Source: Ruminococcaceae bacterium UBA5891
GTDB taxonomy: Bacteria > Bacillota > Clostridia > Oscillospirales > Acutalibacteraceae
Reading direction: 5' to 3'
Assembly (NCBI GenBank): GCA_002431945.1
Contig: DJET01000035.1
Coordinates: forward strand, 12,716-59,473
DNA: 46,758 nt
The notes beneath the pieces are model-generated. The model was not told the origin of the DNA, searched no databases, and saw only the letters and a program-made list of their open reading frames with translations. This document shows positions 31,574 through 41,247 of the stretch, one piece after another (within the stretch, counting starts at the first letter, position 1; each line of letters opens with the position of its first letter). Both the position numbers and the translations under genes were made by a program.

Positions 31574-34500
31574 TTATGCGCCCTTTGTAAGAAGCGCCTT
31601 TTCAAGCTCAGCCACATTAAGCTCCAACAGCTTTGTAACGCCCTTTTCCTGCATTGTAACGCCGTAAAGCATATCCGCCGCCTCCATAGTGCCGCGGCGG
31701 TGAGTAACGCAGATAAACTGGGTTGAAAAATCAGAGCGCCTCATATAGTCCGCAAATCGGTCTACGTTTATATCGTCAAGCGCGGTATCCACCTCGTCAA
31801 GGAAGCAGAACGGCGGCGCGTTAACGCGCATTATGGCAAAGTAAATAGAAAGTGCGATAAGCGCCTTTTCACCGCCCGAAAGACCGTCGAGACTGGGCAC
31901 GTTTTTACCGGGCAGCTTAACGTTAATGTCTATTCCGCTTTCAAGCACGTTTTCCGGCTCGGAAAGCGAAAGGCTTGCCTGACCGCCGCCGAAAAGCTCG
32001 GTAAAGGTTTTGGCAAAGTTTTCGTTTATTCTCGCAAAACCCTCGGTAAAAATATCCTGCATTTGGTGGGTAAGCTGGTTTATAAGCTTATAAAGCTCAG
32101 AGCGCGTCGCTTCAACATCGTTTATCTGCGCTGTCATAAATTCGTAACGCTCGCTTACCTCTTTATATTCCTCAATTGCCGAAACGTTAACGCTGCCGAG
32201 CGACCGTATTTTCGACTTTATTTCGGCAAGAGTCTTTTTGGCTTCGGACGGTTTATCGATTTTTATACCTATTTTTTCCGCCTCGGTACGTGTCAGCTGA
32301 TATTCGTCGTAAAGCTGTTTTATAACGTCGTCGTATTCCTTAAGCATTACTTCCTTACGTTCGGTAAGGCGGGCTAATTCTCCGCTTATTTTCTCCCTTA
32401 ACGCGGTTTGCTCCCTCTCGCCCGAACGCAGCTCTATACCTGCCTTTTCGGTTTTGTCGCGCGCCGTTAACAGCTCGCCGATTTTATTTTCGGTATTTGA
32501 AATTGCGGTTTTAAGCTCGGAAATTTTAGCATTTGCCCCGTCGATCTTTAATTTCAGTTCGCTGTTTTTATCGGCAAGAGCGTTTAATTCCTTCTCGATT
32601 TCCGCGGTGCGCTGCGCCCTGCCGTTTATCATAAGACTAAGGTCGCGCGCAGATTGCTCTGCCGCCTCAATATCCTTTTGCAGCTCTATTGCCGCCAATT
32701 TTACGGCGGTTATTTCCTCGGCAGTGCTTTCCCGTTCGGCGTTAAGGTCTTCCCTGCCGCCGGTCATTTCATCTATTTTTGACTGAACTGCGGTTTTTTC
32801 GCCGTCAAGCTCGGCTATATCCTTAGCCGCCTTGGCGGAAGCCTCCTTAAGCGCGGTAAGCTTTTCCTCGCTTGTGAGCTTTTCTTCCTTTAATTGCTTT
32901 AGGCTGTTTTCCGCCGCGGTTTTAAGCTCGTCTATGCGTTTAAGCTCGGTCAAAAAGCGTATTTTATCCTCGTTTGCGGTAGTAATTTCGGCCTTTTCGG
33001 CGGTAATATCCGCTCTGACCTCATTCAAAGCCTCGGCAGCCGAAATATATGCGTTTTCGGTTTCCTTTGCCTTGCCCTCAAGCGCGGCCGCCTCGTCTTC
33101 AAGCTTTTTAATATCGCTGCCGCGGCTTAAAAGTCCTGCGTTTTTGGCAAGCGAACCGCCCGTAAGCGAACCGCCGGGGTTTACCACCTGACCGTCAAGC
33201 GAAACCGTTTTTACGCGGTAGCCGTATTTTTTTGCTATCGCGGCGGCGGAATCTATATCCTCGGTTACAACAACCGCGCCTAAAAGGTATTTAATTATTT
33301 CCTTATATTCTTCGTTTGTATCTACAAGGTCGCTTGCAATACCCACAAAGCCCGCATATTCGTTAAACCCGTGTTCCTTAAACTCGCGCGCTTTAATTGT
33401 GGATATGGGTAAAAACGTCGCCCTGCCGCCCTTGTTTGATTTTAAAAATCCGATAGCGCGTTTAGCGTCTGCCTCGGTTTCGGTTATAATGTTTTGTATT
33501 GCGGCGGCAAGCGCGGTTTCAACCGCAACCGAATACTTTTTATCAACGCTTATAAGCTTTGAAACAGGCCCTCTTATTCCGCGCAGAATGCCCTTTTTGG
33601 CTTCCTCCGTAACAGCCTTTACGGAATGGCTGAAGCCCTCCATATTATTTTCAAGGTCCTTAAGTATCTGCGCTCTGCGGCGCTTTTCCTTAGCGTCAAG
33701 CCTTAGCTCTTCAAGCTCTTCCTTAAGCCTTTCCGCCGCCTGCTCCTTGGAATTTAAGCGCAACTCATAGCCGCGCACCGCATTTGAGCGCGAGGTTATA
33801 TTTTCTTCAATTTCGTCAAGCGTTTTTTCAGTCTCCGCAAATTCAAGGCTAAGCCTTTCGATTTCGCCGCCGTATTCGGCAATTTTACCCTCTGCCGCGG
33901 CTGTACGCGCGGTTATTTCCTCGGCGGCACTGTCTGCCGTTACCATTTTAACGCGGCTGTCTGCCCCTAACCTTGTAAGCTCGTTAAGGCGCTTGACCTC
34001 GTTTTCAATACCGCGCGAAATGCTTTCACTGTCTGATAAAAGCAATTTGAGCCTTTCGTCAAGCTGCGCCTGCTTTTCCGTATATTCGGCTTGCTTTAAG
34101 CGCTTTTGTGCAATTACGTTCTGTTTTTCGGTTATTTGCTCTTTTGCCGCCGCGTCCGACAGGTTAAGCTGCTCCTTTTCGTTTTCAAGCCTTAAAACCG
34201 ATTGATTGTTATGCTCTATATCGTTATTTATAACGGTAACCGAGCCTTCGGTTTTAACTATTTCTTCGTTTAAGTTTGAAATATTAAGCCTTTCCCCCTC
34301 GATATCGGAGGTAAGCTTTGCAAAATACGCGGTGTTTTCCTCGGCCTTTTTGTCAAATTCGGAAAGCGAATCGTCTATTTCGCGGTAATTAAGCTGAGCC
34401 GCCGCTATTTTACTTTCCTGTGAGCGCAGCGCCTCCTTTGAATTTTCAAGGGTGTAAAGCCAAAGCCCTATTTCAAGCTCCTTTTTATGCTCGGAAAGCT

Positions 34501-35149
34501 CTAAAAATCTTTCTGCCTTTGCGCTTTGCTCCTTAAGCGGACCCACGCGCGAACCTAACTCGTCCGATATATCGTGAAGCCTTAAAAGGTTATCCTCGGC
34601 GGCGGTAAGCTTTTTTTCCGCCTCGAATTTTCTGTAACGGTATTTTGAAATACCCGCCGCTTCTTCAAATATATCGCGGCGCTCGCCCGATTTTGAGCTT
34701 ATAATGGTATCAATTTTGCCCTGACCTATCATTGAATATCCGTCTCTGCCAAGACCTGTATCCATAAACAGCTCGTGTATATCCTTAAGGCGCACCGAAA
34801 CGCCGTTAATTGCGTATTCGCTTTCGTGCGAGCGGTAATAGCGGCGAGTAACAGCTACGTTATCGTTATCAAAGTTAAGGGTTCTGTCCGAATTATCTAT
34901 ATTAAGCGTAACCTCGCAAAATCCGTGGGGGCGGCGCGTTTCGGTGCCGCCGAAAATAACGTCCTCCATAGATTGCCCGCGCAGGCTCTTTGTGGATTGC
35001 TCGCCCAACACCCAGCGAACCGCGTCCGATATATTGCTTTTTCCGCTGCCGTTAGGGCCTACAACGGCGGTAATACCCTTACCGAATTTAAGCACGGTTT
35101 TATCCGCAAAGGATTTAAAGCCCTGAATTTGTATTGAGCTTAAAAGCAT
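31574..35149 (-). CDS. smc: Chromosome segregation protein SMC
   Basis: The 1191-residue protein has Walker A GPNGSGKSN (31-39), two long coiled coils (about 165-500 and 670-1000), and a hinge around 510-660 with GPVSKLISVDKKYSVAVE. The C-terminal ABC signature is LSGGEKALIAL, and Walker B is FLDEVDTALDD. Length is normal. It is the ATPase of the bacterial condensin with ScpA and ScpB. The order rnc-radical SAM-smc-ftsY is common in Clostridia. Confidence 0.97.
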   Translation of the reverse strand: MLLSSIQIQGFKSFADKTVLKFGKGITAVVGPNGSGKSNISDAVRWVLGEQSTKSLRGQSMEDVIFGGTETRRPHGFCEVTLNIDNSDRTLNFDNDNVAVTRRYYRSHESEYAINGVSVRLKDIHELFMDTGLGRDGYSMIGQGKIDTIISSKSGERRDIFEEAAGISKYRYRKFEAEKKLTAAEDNLLRLHDISDELGSRVGPLKEQSAKAERFLELSEHKKELEIGLWLYTLENSKEALRSQESKIAAAQLNYREIDDSLSEFDKKAEENTAYFAKLTSDIEGERLNISNLNEEIVKTEGSVTVINNDIEHNNQSVLRLENEKEQLNLSDAAAKEQITEKQNVIAQKRLKQAEYTEKQAQLDERLKLLLSDSESISRGIENEVKRLNELTRLGADSRVKMVTADSAAEEITARTAAAEGKIAEYGGEIERLSLEFAETEKTLDEIEENITSRSNAVRGYELRLNSKEQAAERLKEELEELRLDAKEKRRRAQILKDLENNMEGFSHSVKAVTEEAKKGILRGIRGPVSKLISVDKKYSVAVETALAAAIQNIITETEADAKRAIGFLKSNKGGRATFLPISTIKAREFKEHGFNEYAGFVGIASDLVDTNEEYKEIIKYLLGAVVVTEDIDSAAAIAKKYGYRVKTVSLDGQVVNPGGSLTGGSLAKNAGLLSRGSDIKKLEDEAAALEGKAKETENAYISAAEALNEVRADITAEKAEITTANEDKIRFLTELKRIDELKTAAENSLKQLKEEKLTSEEKLTALKEASAKAAKDIAELDGEKTAVQSKIDEMTGGREDLNAERESTAEEITAVKLAAIELQKDIEAAEQSARDLSLMINGRAQRTAEIEKELNALADKNSELKLKIDGANAKISELKTAISNTENKIGELLTARDKTEKAGIELRSGEREQTALREKISGELARLTERKEVMLKEYDDVIKQLYDEYQLTRTEAEKIGIKIDKPSEAKKTLAEIKSKIRSLGSVNVSAIEEYKEVSERYEFMTAQINDVEATRSELYKLINQLTHQMQDIFTEGFARINENFAKTFTELFGGGQASLSLSEPENVLESGIDINVKLPGKNVPSLDGLSGGEKALIALSIYFAIMRVNAPPFCFLDEVDTALDDINVDRFADYMRRSDFSTQFICVTHRRGTMEAADMLYGVTMQEKGVTKLLELNVAELEKALLTKGA

Positions 35150-35151
35150 TG

Positions 35152-36147
35152 TTACGCCTGCCTTTCAATTCTGAAATCAAGTCCGCTTAAGGCTTCGTCC
35201 TCCTTAACGCGGCAGTTATATCCCATATCCCTTAAATGCAAAAGATTTTTTCTGCCCTGACCTATCATTTTTGATACGTCCGATCTACCTACGTATATTA
35301 TATAATCGCCCTTTTCTATTAGCTTTGAAATAACGCCGGCAAGCATTATTTCCGATTGGCACAGCTCGCTGAAAGCAGGGTGCCACGGACCTGCGATATA
35401 CGCGTCCTCCTCGATAGAGTGAAGACCGAGCCTTATAACCTTAATGCCGTTATCGCAAAACAGCTTATAAAGCCGTGCCGCCAAATTTACCGCTTCAAAA
35501 AGTGTTTGAGGCTTATATATTCCGTCTGAATAGAGCGCCGCTAAATCCGTATCCTTTAAAACTATTGTGGGGTAAATTCTTACGGTAGCGGGCTTTAGCT
35601 CTATAAGCTTTGCGGCGGTTTTAAGCGCAGAGGCGTCGTTATCGGCATAAAGCCCCGTCATCATTTGAAGACCAAGCTCAAAGCCGTACTGTTTAATAAG
35701 CCTTGAAGCTTTCACAACATCGCCCGACGTATGCCCGCGGTTGTTCATTCTTAAAACGCGGTCGTTCATACTCTGCGCGCCGAGCTCAATGCTTGTAACG
35801 CGGTATTCCTTTAAAAGCGTTAATATCTCGTCGTCTATTGCGTCCGGTCTTGTGGATATTCTTATGCCCTTAACCGTGCCGTTATCAACATATTTTGCCG
35901 CCGCTTTTAAAAGGTCGGTCATATAAGAGCGGTTTATTGCCGTAAAGCTGCCGCCGAAAAACGCAATTTCGGCAGTTTCGCCTTTAAAAGCCCTGCCGCC
36001 TATCGCCGCCGCAACAGCCTTGTCCACATCTTCGGCACGCGGGGCTTTATTTGCACCCGTGATATAACGCTGGTTGCAAAAGCTGCATTTGTTCGGACAC
36101 CCGATATGCGGCACAAAAATCGATATGTTAGAATGGGTAAGGCTCAT
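35152..36147 (-). CDS. Radical SAM protein related to the Elp3 radical domain
   Basis: The 331-residue protein has the radical SAM cysteine motif in an N-terminal CPNKCSFCNQ (CxxxCxxC pattern), and GGSFTAI, ISTRPDAID and ELGAQSMNDRVL segments seen in Elp3-like enzymes. The acetyltransferase domain of true Elp3 is missing. It overlaps rnc by 4 nt and lies 2 nt before smc, an arrangement kept across Clostridia. A tRNA modification role is inferred from family only. Confidence 0.85.
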   Translation of the reverse strand: MSLTHSNISIFVPHIGCPNKCSFCNQRYITGANKAPRAEDVDKAVAAAIGGRAFKGETAEIAFFGGSFTAINRSYMTDLLKAAAKYVDNGTVKGIRISTRPDAIDDEILTLLKEYRVTSIELGAQSMNDRVLRMNNRGHTSGDVVKASRLIKQYGFELGLQMMTGLYADNDASALKTAAKLIELKPATVRIYPTIVLKDTDLAALYSDGIYKPQTLFEAVNLAARLYKLFCDNGIKVIRLGLHSIEEDAYIAGPWHPAFSELCQSEIMLAGVISKLIEKGDYIIYVGRSDVSKMIGQGRKNLLHLRDMGYNCRVKEDEALSGLDFRIERQA

Positions 36148-36824
36148 ATTTCCTCACCCATAAGCATAAGCGCCTCTTTAGCCGCCATCTGCTCGGCGCG
36201 TTTTTTGTTTTTGCCCGTGCCCTTGCCTATTACGTTTGAGTTAAGCCGCACCTCAACCGTAAAGCTTTTATCGTGGTCCGGTCCGCTCTCATCTGTTAAA
36301 ATATAGGTTACAGATTCTTCGGGGTTGCGCTGTATAATTTCCTGAAGAGCGGTTTTATAATCCTTAAAAACCTCGTCGTCGGTATGCTTTAGCTCGCGCA
36401 GAACAAAATTCATAACGTGCCTGCGCGCAGGCTCCATACCGCCGTCAAGATAAATAGCCGCCAAAACCGCCTCGAACGCGTCGGCAAGAATAGAGTCGCG
36501 CTCTCTGCCGCCGCCCTTATCCTCGCCCTTTCCGAGCATAAGGTAGCTGCCGAGCTCTAACTCCCTTGAAAAGGTGCAAAGCGATTTTTCGCAAACAAGC
36601 GAAGCTCGCAGCTTTGTAAGCTCGCCTTCGGGCATATTCGGGTAGTGCTTATAAATATAATCCGAAACTACTATCGAAAGCACCGAATCGCCCAAAAATT
36701 CAAGCCTTTCGTTTGAAGAAAAGCCGTTTCTTACCTCGTTGGCATACGAAGAATGTGTAAGCGCGTTTTTAAGCAAATTTATATTATTGAATTTATAGCC
36801 GAGCTTTTGTTCTAAACCGTCCAT
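36144..36824 (-). CDS. rnc: Ribonuclease III
   Basis: The 226-residue protein has the RNase III signature NERLEFLGDSVLSIVVS and a second acidic cluster ADAFEAVLAAIYLDGG. A C-terminal double-stranded RNA-binding domain ends KKRAEQMAAKEAL. It processes rRNA and structured mRNA. It lies 14 nt after plsX; acpP, which often separates them, is not here. Confidence 0.96.
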   Translation of the reverse strand: MDGLEQKLGYKFNNINLLKNALTHSSYANEVRNGFSSNERLEFLGDSVLSIVVSDYIYKHYPNMPEGELTKLRASLVCEKSLCTFSRELELGSYLMLGKGEDKGGGRERDSILADAFEAVLAAIYLDGGMEPARRHVMNFVLRELKHTDDEVFKDYKTALQEIIQRNPEESVTYILTDESGPDHDKSFTVEVRLNSNVIGKGTGKNKKRAEQMAAKEALMLMGEEI

Positions 36825-36838
36825 TTTATTATCCTTCT

Positions 36839-37828
36839 TTATTCCGCAAGAGAGGCGGAAATCTTTTCCGTAACACCAGTTTCGGTGTATTTTACAGCCT
36901 GCCTTATTGCGTTTTTAAACGCCTTGGCGTCTGAATTGCCGTGCGCCTTTATAACCGTGCCCTTTACGCCTAAAAGCGGCGCTCCGCCCACCTCGGTGCT
37001 GTCCATCATTTTCTTAAGACCGCCGAGATCCTTTTTCACAACAAGCGCTGCAAGCTTATTTGTAAGGCTTTTGTAAAACACCTTTTTAATAAGCGAGAAA
37101 AACGTGGAAGCGGTGCCCTCAATAAGCTTTAAGGCTATGTTGCCTGTAAAGCCGTCGGTTATAACCGCGTCGCACACGCCCTTAGGCATCTCGCGCGATT
37201 CTATATTGCCTGCAAAGCTTATAGGCGCTTTGCTTAAAAGCTTGTAAGCCTCCTTTTGCAGCTCGCCGCCCTTTGTATCCTCTGTTCCTATATTTAAAAG
37301 ACCTATTTTAGGGTTCTTAATACCCTCAACATTTTTTAAGTATACGTCTGCCATAATGCCGAACTGGCAAAGCATTTCAGGTCGGCAATCGGCGTTGGCG
37401 CCCATATCCATAAGCATATAGTGGCCGTTAGGCGACGGTATCATACCCGCAAGCGCAGGGCGTTTAACGCCCTTTATTCGCTTTACAATAAGCGTTCCGC
37501 CCACAACAACAGCGCCCGTAGATCCTGCCGAAACAAAGGCGTCGGCTTTCCCCTCGGCAAGCTCCTTAAACGCCAGCGCCATCGAGCTGTTTTTGTGCGC
37601 GCGCGTAAGCGAGGTAGGCTCGTCGTGCATAGAAATAACGTCGTCTGTATTAACTATTTTAAGCTCGCCGTAAAATTTCAGCGCGTTATCAATAATTATT
37701 TTTCTTATAACGGTTTCCTTACCCGTAAGGGTTATTTCGGTTTTAAGCTCGTTTGAAGCAAGCGAAGCGCCCTTAATAATTTCAAGTGGAGCGTTATCTC
37801 CGCCGAAAGCGTCAACAACAACACGCAT
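36839..37828 (-). CDS. plsX: Phosphate acyltransferase PlsX
   Basis: The 329-residue protein matches PlsX, which makes acyl phosphate from acyl-ACP for phospholipid synthesis. Typical segments are MRVVVDAFGGDNAP, VSAGSTGAVVVGG, MLMDMGANADCRPEML and GLLNIGTEDTKGGEL. Length is normal. It follows trmFO by 3 nt, and no adjacent fapR, fab or acpP genes are present. Confidence 0.96.
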   Translation of the reverse strand: MRVVVDAFGGDNAPLEIIKGASLASNELKTEITLTGKETVIRKIIIDNALKFYGELKIVNTDDVISMHDEPTSLTRAHKNSSMALAFKELAEGKADAFVSAGSTGAVVVGGTLIVKRIKGVKRPALAGMIPSPNGHYMLMDMGANADCRPEMLCQFGIMADVYLKNVEGIKNPKIGLLNIGTEDTKGGELQKEAYKLLSKAPISFAGNIESREMPKGVCDAVITDGFTGNIALKLIEGTASTFFSLIKKVFYKSLTNKLAALVVKKDLGGLKKMMDSTEVGGAPLLGVKGTVIKAHGNSDAKAFKNAIRQAVKYTETGVTEKISASLAE

Positions 37829-37831
37829 ATT

Positions 37832-39145
37832 TTATTCCTCCGTATTTATATTATCCCGAAACCAATCAAGCGAACGGGCGGAAAGCGCCGCATAGCGTTC
37901 GCGTTTATCCCTTATATGATTTTCAAGCGGCGGTATTATGCCGAAGTTGGCACCCATAGGCTGAAAATCGGCGACGCTTTCATCGCAAATATAGTTAAGC
38001 AAAGCGCCTATCATTGTAAATTCAGGCAAAATAAGGGGCTTTTCACCTTTTAACATCGCCGCCGCGTTAATGCCTGCCATAATTCCGCTTGCCGCGGATT
38101 CCATATAGCCCTCAACCCCCGAAAGCTGACCTGCAAAAAACACGCTGCCGTTGCTTTTAAGCGCAAGATTTCGGCTTAAAAGCTTAGGCGAATTTATAAA
38201 CGTATTGCGGTGCATAACGCCGTAGCGCATAAACTCGGCGTTTTCAAGACCGGGTATCATCGAAAACACCCTTTTTTGTTCGGGAAATTTAAGGTTTGTT
38301 TGAAAGCCCACAAGATTGTAAAGCGTACCCGCGCTGTTTTCACGCCTTAGCTGCACCGCCGCCCATGGTCTGTGGCCGGTTTTAGGATCGCGAAGACCGA
38401 CAGGCTTTAACGGCCCGAAACGGATAGAGTCTTCTCCCCTTTTCGCAAGCACCTCTATCGGCATACAGCCCTCGTACACCTTAGGCGCCTTATCAAAGCC
38501 GTGCAGCAGCGCCGATTCGGCGTTTATAAGCTCGTTATAAAACGCGGTGTATTCCTCTTTATTCATAGGGCAGTTTATATAATCGTCTCCGCCCTTACCG
38601 TAGCGCGAGGCGCAAAACGCCTTTGTCATATCAACGCTTTCGGCTGTCACTATCGGCGCCGCCGCGTCGTAAAAGCTTAAATTGCCGCCCTCGCACAATT
38701 CGCCTATTTTATTTGCAAGCTTACCGTCGGTAAGCGGACCGGTTGCAATAACGGTTATGCCGTCTTTGGGAATATCGGTAACCAATTCCTCTTTAACGGT
38801 TATATTCGGGCAATTCTTTATTTTTTCGGTTATAAGACATGAAAAAATGTCCCTGTCTACCGCAAGCGCGCCGCCTGCCGCAACCGAAGCCTTATCAGCC
38901 GCCTCAAGACAAACAGAGCCTAATTTCCGCATTTCTTCCTTTAAAAGCCCTGCCGCCGAATCGGGCCGCATAGCCTTAAGCGAATTTGAGCAGACAAGCT
39001 CGGCTAAATTATCGCTTTTATGCGCCGCGGTTTTTTTAGAGGGCTTCATTTCAAGCAATTCTACATCAATACCGCGCCGCGCTATCTGATAAGCCGCCTC
39101 ACAGCCTGCAAGACCGCCGCCTATTACAGTAATTTTATTTTTCAT
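37832..39145 (-). CDS. trmFO: Methylenetetrahydrofolate-tRNA-(uracil-5-)-methyltransferase
   Basis: The 437-residue flavoprotein has the FAD-binding VIGGGLAGCEAAYQIA at the N-terminus, LVCSNSLKAMR, and FFAGQLSGVEGYMESAASG near the C-terminus. It forms ribothymidine at tRNA position 54 with folate as carbon donor. The start overlaps the topA end by 11 nt; the ribosome binding site is weak, which fits translational coupling. topA-trmFO is a conserved order. Confidence 0.96.
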   Translation of the reverse strand: MKNKITVIGGGLAGCEAAYQIARRGIDVELLEMKPSKKTAAHKSDNLAELVCSNSLKAMRPDSAAGLLKEEMRKLGSVCLEAADKASVAAGGALAVDRDIFSCLITEKIKNCPNITVKEELVTDIPKDGITVIATGPLTDGKLANKIGELCEGGNLSFYDAAAPIVTAESVDMTKAFCASRYGKGGDDYINCPMNKEEYTAFYNELINAESALLHGFDKAPKVYEGCMPIEVLAKRGEDSIRFGPLKPVGLRDPKTGHRPWAAVQLRRENSAGTLYNLVGFQTNLKFPEQKRVFSMIPGLENAEFMRYGVMHRNTFINSPKLLSRNLALKSNGSVFFAGQLSGVEGYMESAASGIMAGINAAAMLKGEKPLILPEFTMIGALLNYICDESVADFQPMGANFGIIPPLENHIRDKRERYAALSARSLDWFRDNINTEE

Positions 39146-41228
39146 TTTTCTTTGCCGTTTTCTTTTGTCTTGTAGGGCAATCGGAATTCATACAGTATTT
39201 TCTGCCGCGAACGCCGCTTATAATATAGCTGCCGCATTCGGGGCATTTTTCACCCGTGGGTATTCCCGGTGCCGCAAAATCGCAATCGGGATAATTCGAG
39301 CAGCCGTAAAACTTTTTACCCTTTTTGGATATCTTCTTTACAAGCTTTCCGCCGCATTTGGGGCAGGGCTGTTTAACCTCGTCCTCCGGCATGGGCTTTG
39401 TGTTTTTGCATTCGGGGTAGCCTGGGCAGGCAAGGAATTTACCGAAACGACCCGATTTTACAACCATTTTTCTGCCGCATTTATCGCACACAACGTCTGT
39501 TTCAACAACAGGCACCTTTACCTTCTGCCCTTCAAGCGAGGTTTCAGCCTTATTGTATAATTTTTCAAAATCGCTGTAAAAGTCTCTTATAGTATCAACC
39601 CAGCCGCGGTTGCCCGCGCCTATTTCGTCAAGCTGCTTTTCAAGACCGGCGGTAAATTTAACGTCTATTATTTTATCGAAATACTTAACCATAAGGTCGG
39701 AAACCACTATACCGAGATTGGTGGGCTTAAGCGACTTTTTTTCGCGCTCGATATAGTCGCGCCCCAAAATGTTGGAAATTATGGGAGCATAGGTGGAAGG
39801 TCTGCCTATTCCGTTTTCGTCAAGCGCCTTTATAAGCGTAGGCTCGGTATAGCGCGCAGGCGGCTGTGTAAAGTGCTGATTGGGTGTCAATTCGCGCAGC
39901 TTTAAAACGTCGCCCTTTTTCATTTCGGGCAATGCGCCGCCCTCTTCGCCGTCGTCGTCCTTGCCCTCCTCGTAAAGTACGGTAAAGCCGTCGAACTTAA
40001 CCGAATAGCCGCTTGCCTTAAACAAATAATCGCCCGCGGTAATATCGGCGTTTACGGTATTCTGCACGCACACCGCCATTAAGGAGGCTATGAACCGCTC
40101 CCAAATAAGCTTATAAAGCTTGTACTGCTCGGCGGTAAGCGAATCCTTAACCTGTTCGGGTGTCAGCGTTACGGCGGTAGGTCTTATAGCCTCGTGCGCG
40201 TCCTGAGCGCCGCTTTTGGTTTTAAAATAGCGGGGCTTCGGCGGCAGATAGCTTTCGCCGTACCGTTTTGTTATAAAGGCGTTTGCCGCGGCGCGCGCCT
40301 CTTCTGAAATTCGCAGTGAATCGGTACGCATATAGGTTATAAGACCCGTTGCGCCGATACCGTGAATATCAACGCCCTCGTACAGCTGCTGCGCTATTCT
40401 CATTGTGCGCTGACCTGTAAAGCCTAATTTTCTTGAAGCCTCCTGCTGCAGTGTAGACGTGCTGAACGGCGGTGCAGGCTGTCGGCTGCGCGTTCCTTTT
40501 TTAAGTTCTGTTACGGTATAGCTTGCGTTTTCAAGCGCCTTTACAATACCCTCGGCCTCTTCGCCGCTTTTTATAACCTCTATTTTTTTGCCGTCCGCAA
40601 AGCCGAAAAGCTTTGCCGAAAAGCTCTTTCTGCCCGACATAAGCTTTGCGTCTACCGACCAGTATTCTTCGGAATTAAACTTTTCTATCTCGCGTTCGCG
40701 CTCTACAATAAGGCGCAGCGCTACCGACTGAACACGTCCTGCCGAAAGACCGCTTTTAACCTTTTTCCACAAAAACGGGCTGAGCTTATAGCCCACAATT
40801 CTGTCAAGCACTCTTCTTGCCTGCTGTGCGTCTACAAGGTCAAGATTTATTTTGTGCGGCTCGGCAATACCGGCCTTAATGCCCGATTCGGTAATTTCAT
40901 TAAAGGCAACGCGGTTCGCTTCATTCATATCAAGCGCCAATATCTGCGCTAAGTGCCAGGAGATCGCCTCGCCCTCCCTATCAGGGTCGGTTGCAAGCAA
41001 TACCCCGTCGCTGTTTGCTGCGGCTTCCTTAAGCTCCTTGATAAGGTCCTTCTTGTCCGACATATTTATATACTGCGGTTTAAAATCGTGCTCAACGTCT
41101 ATTCCGAGCTTTGATTTCGGCAGATCGCGCACGTGGCCCTTTGAAGCCATAACGTTATAGCCGCTTCCGAGCGTTTTTTTAACCGTCTTTATTTTTGAGG
41201 GAGACTCAACTATTATAAGCTTAGACAT
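39135..41228 (-). CDS. topA: DNA topoisomerase I
   Basis: The 697-residue type IA enzyme has a Toprim domain (IIVESPSKIK; DPDREGEAISWHL at 81-93) and the active-site Tyr299 in GLITYMRTDS. Three C-terminal four-cysteine zinc ribbons run from about 580 to 690 (CDKCG, CPKCG, CPECG). It relaxes negative supercoils. Two ATGs are adjacent; 41228 is used because GGAGG lies 6 nt upstream, against 3 nt for 41231. It overlaps trmFO. Confidence 0.97.
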   Translation of the reverse strand: MSKLIIVESPSKIKTVKKTLGSGYNVMASKGHVRDLPKSKLGIDVEHDFKPQYINMSDKKDLIKELKEAAANSDGVLLATDPDREGEAISWHLAQILALDMNEANRVAFNEITESGIKAGIAEPHKINLDLVDAQQARRVLDRIVGYKLSPFLWKKVKSGLSAGRVQSVALRLIVEREREIEKFNSEEYWSVDAKLMSGRKSFSAKLFGFADGKKIEVIKSGEEAEGIVKALENASYTVTELKKGTRSRQPAPPFSTSTLQQEASRKLGFTGQRTMRIAQQLYEGVDIHGIGATGLITYMRTDSLRISEEARAAANAFITKRYGESYLPPKPRYFKTKSGAQDAHEAIRPTAVTLTPEQVKDSLTAEQYKLYKLIWERFIASLMAVCVQNTVNADITAGDYLFKASGYSVKFDGFTVLYEEGKDDDGEEGGALPEMKKGDVLKLRELTPNQHFTQPPARYTEPTLIKALDENGIGRPSTYAPIISNILGRDYIEREKKSLKPTNLGIVVSDLMVKYFDKIIDVKFTAGLEKQLDEIGAGNRGWVDTIRDFYSDFEKLYNKAETSLEGQKVKVPVVETDVVCDKCGRKMVVKSGRFGKFLACPGYPECKNTKPMPEDEVKQPCPKCGGKLVKKISKKGKKFYGCSNYPDCDFAAPGIPTGEKCPECGSYIISGVRGRKYCMNSDCPTRQKKTAKKNEK

Positions 41229-41247
41229 CATTTTCCTCCGATAATTA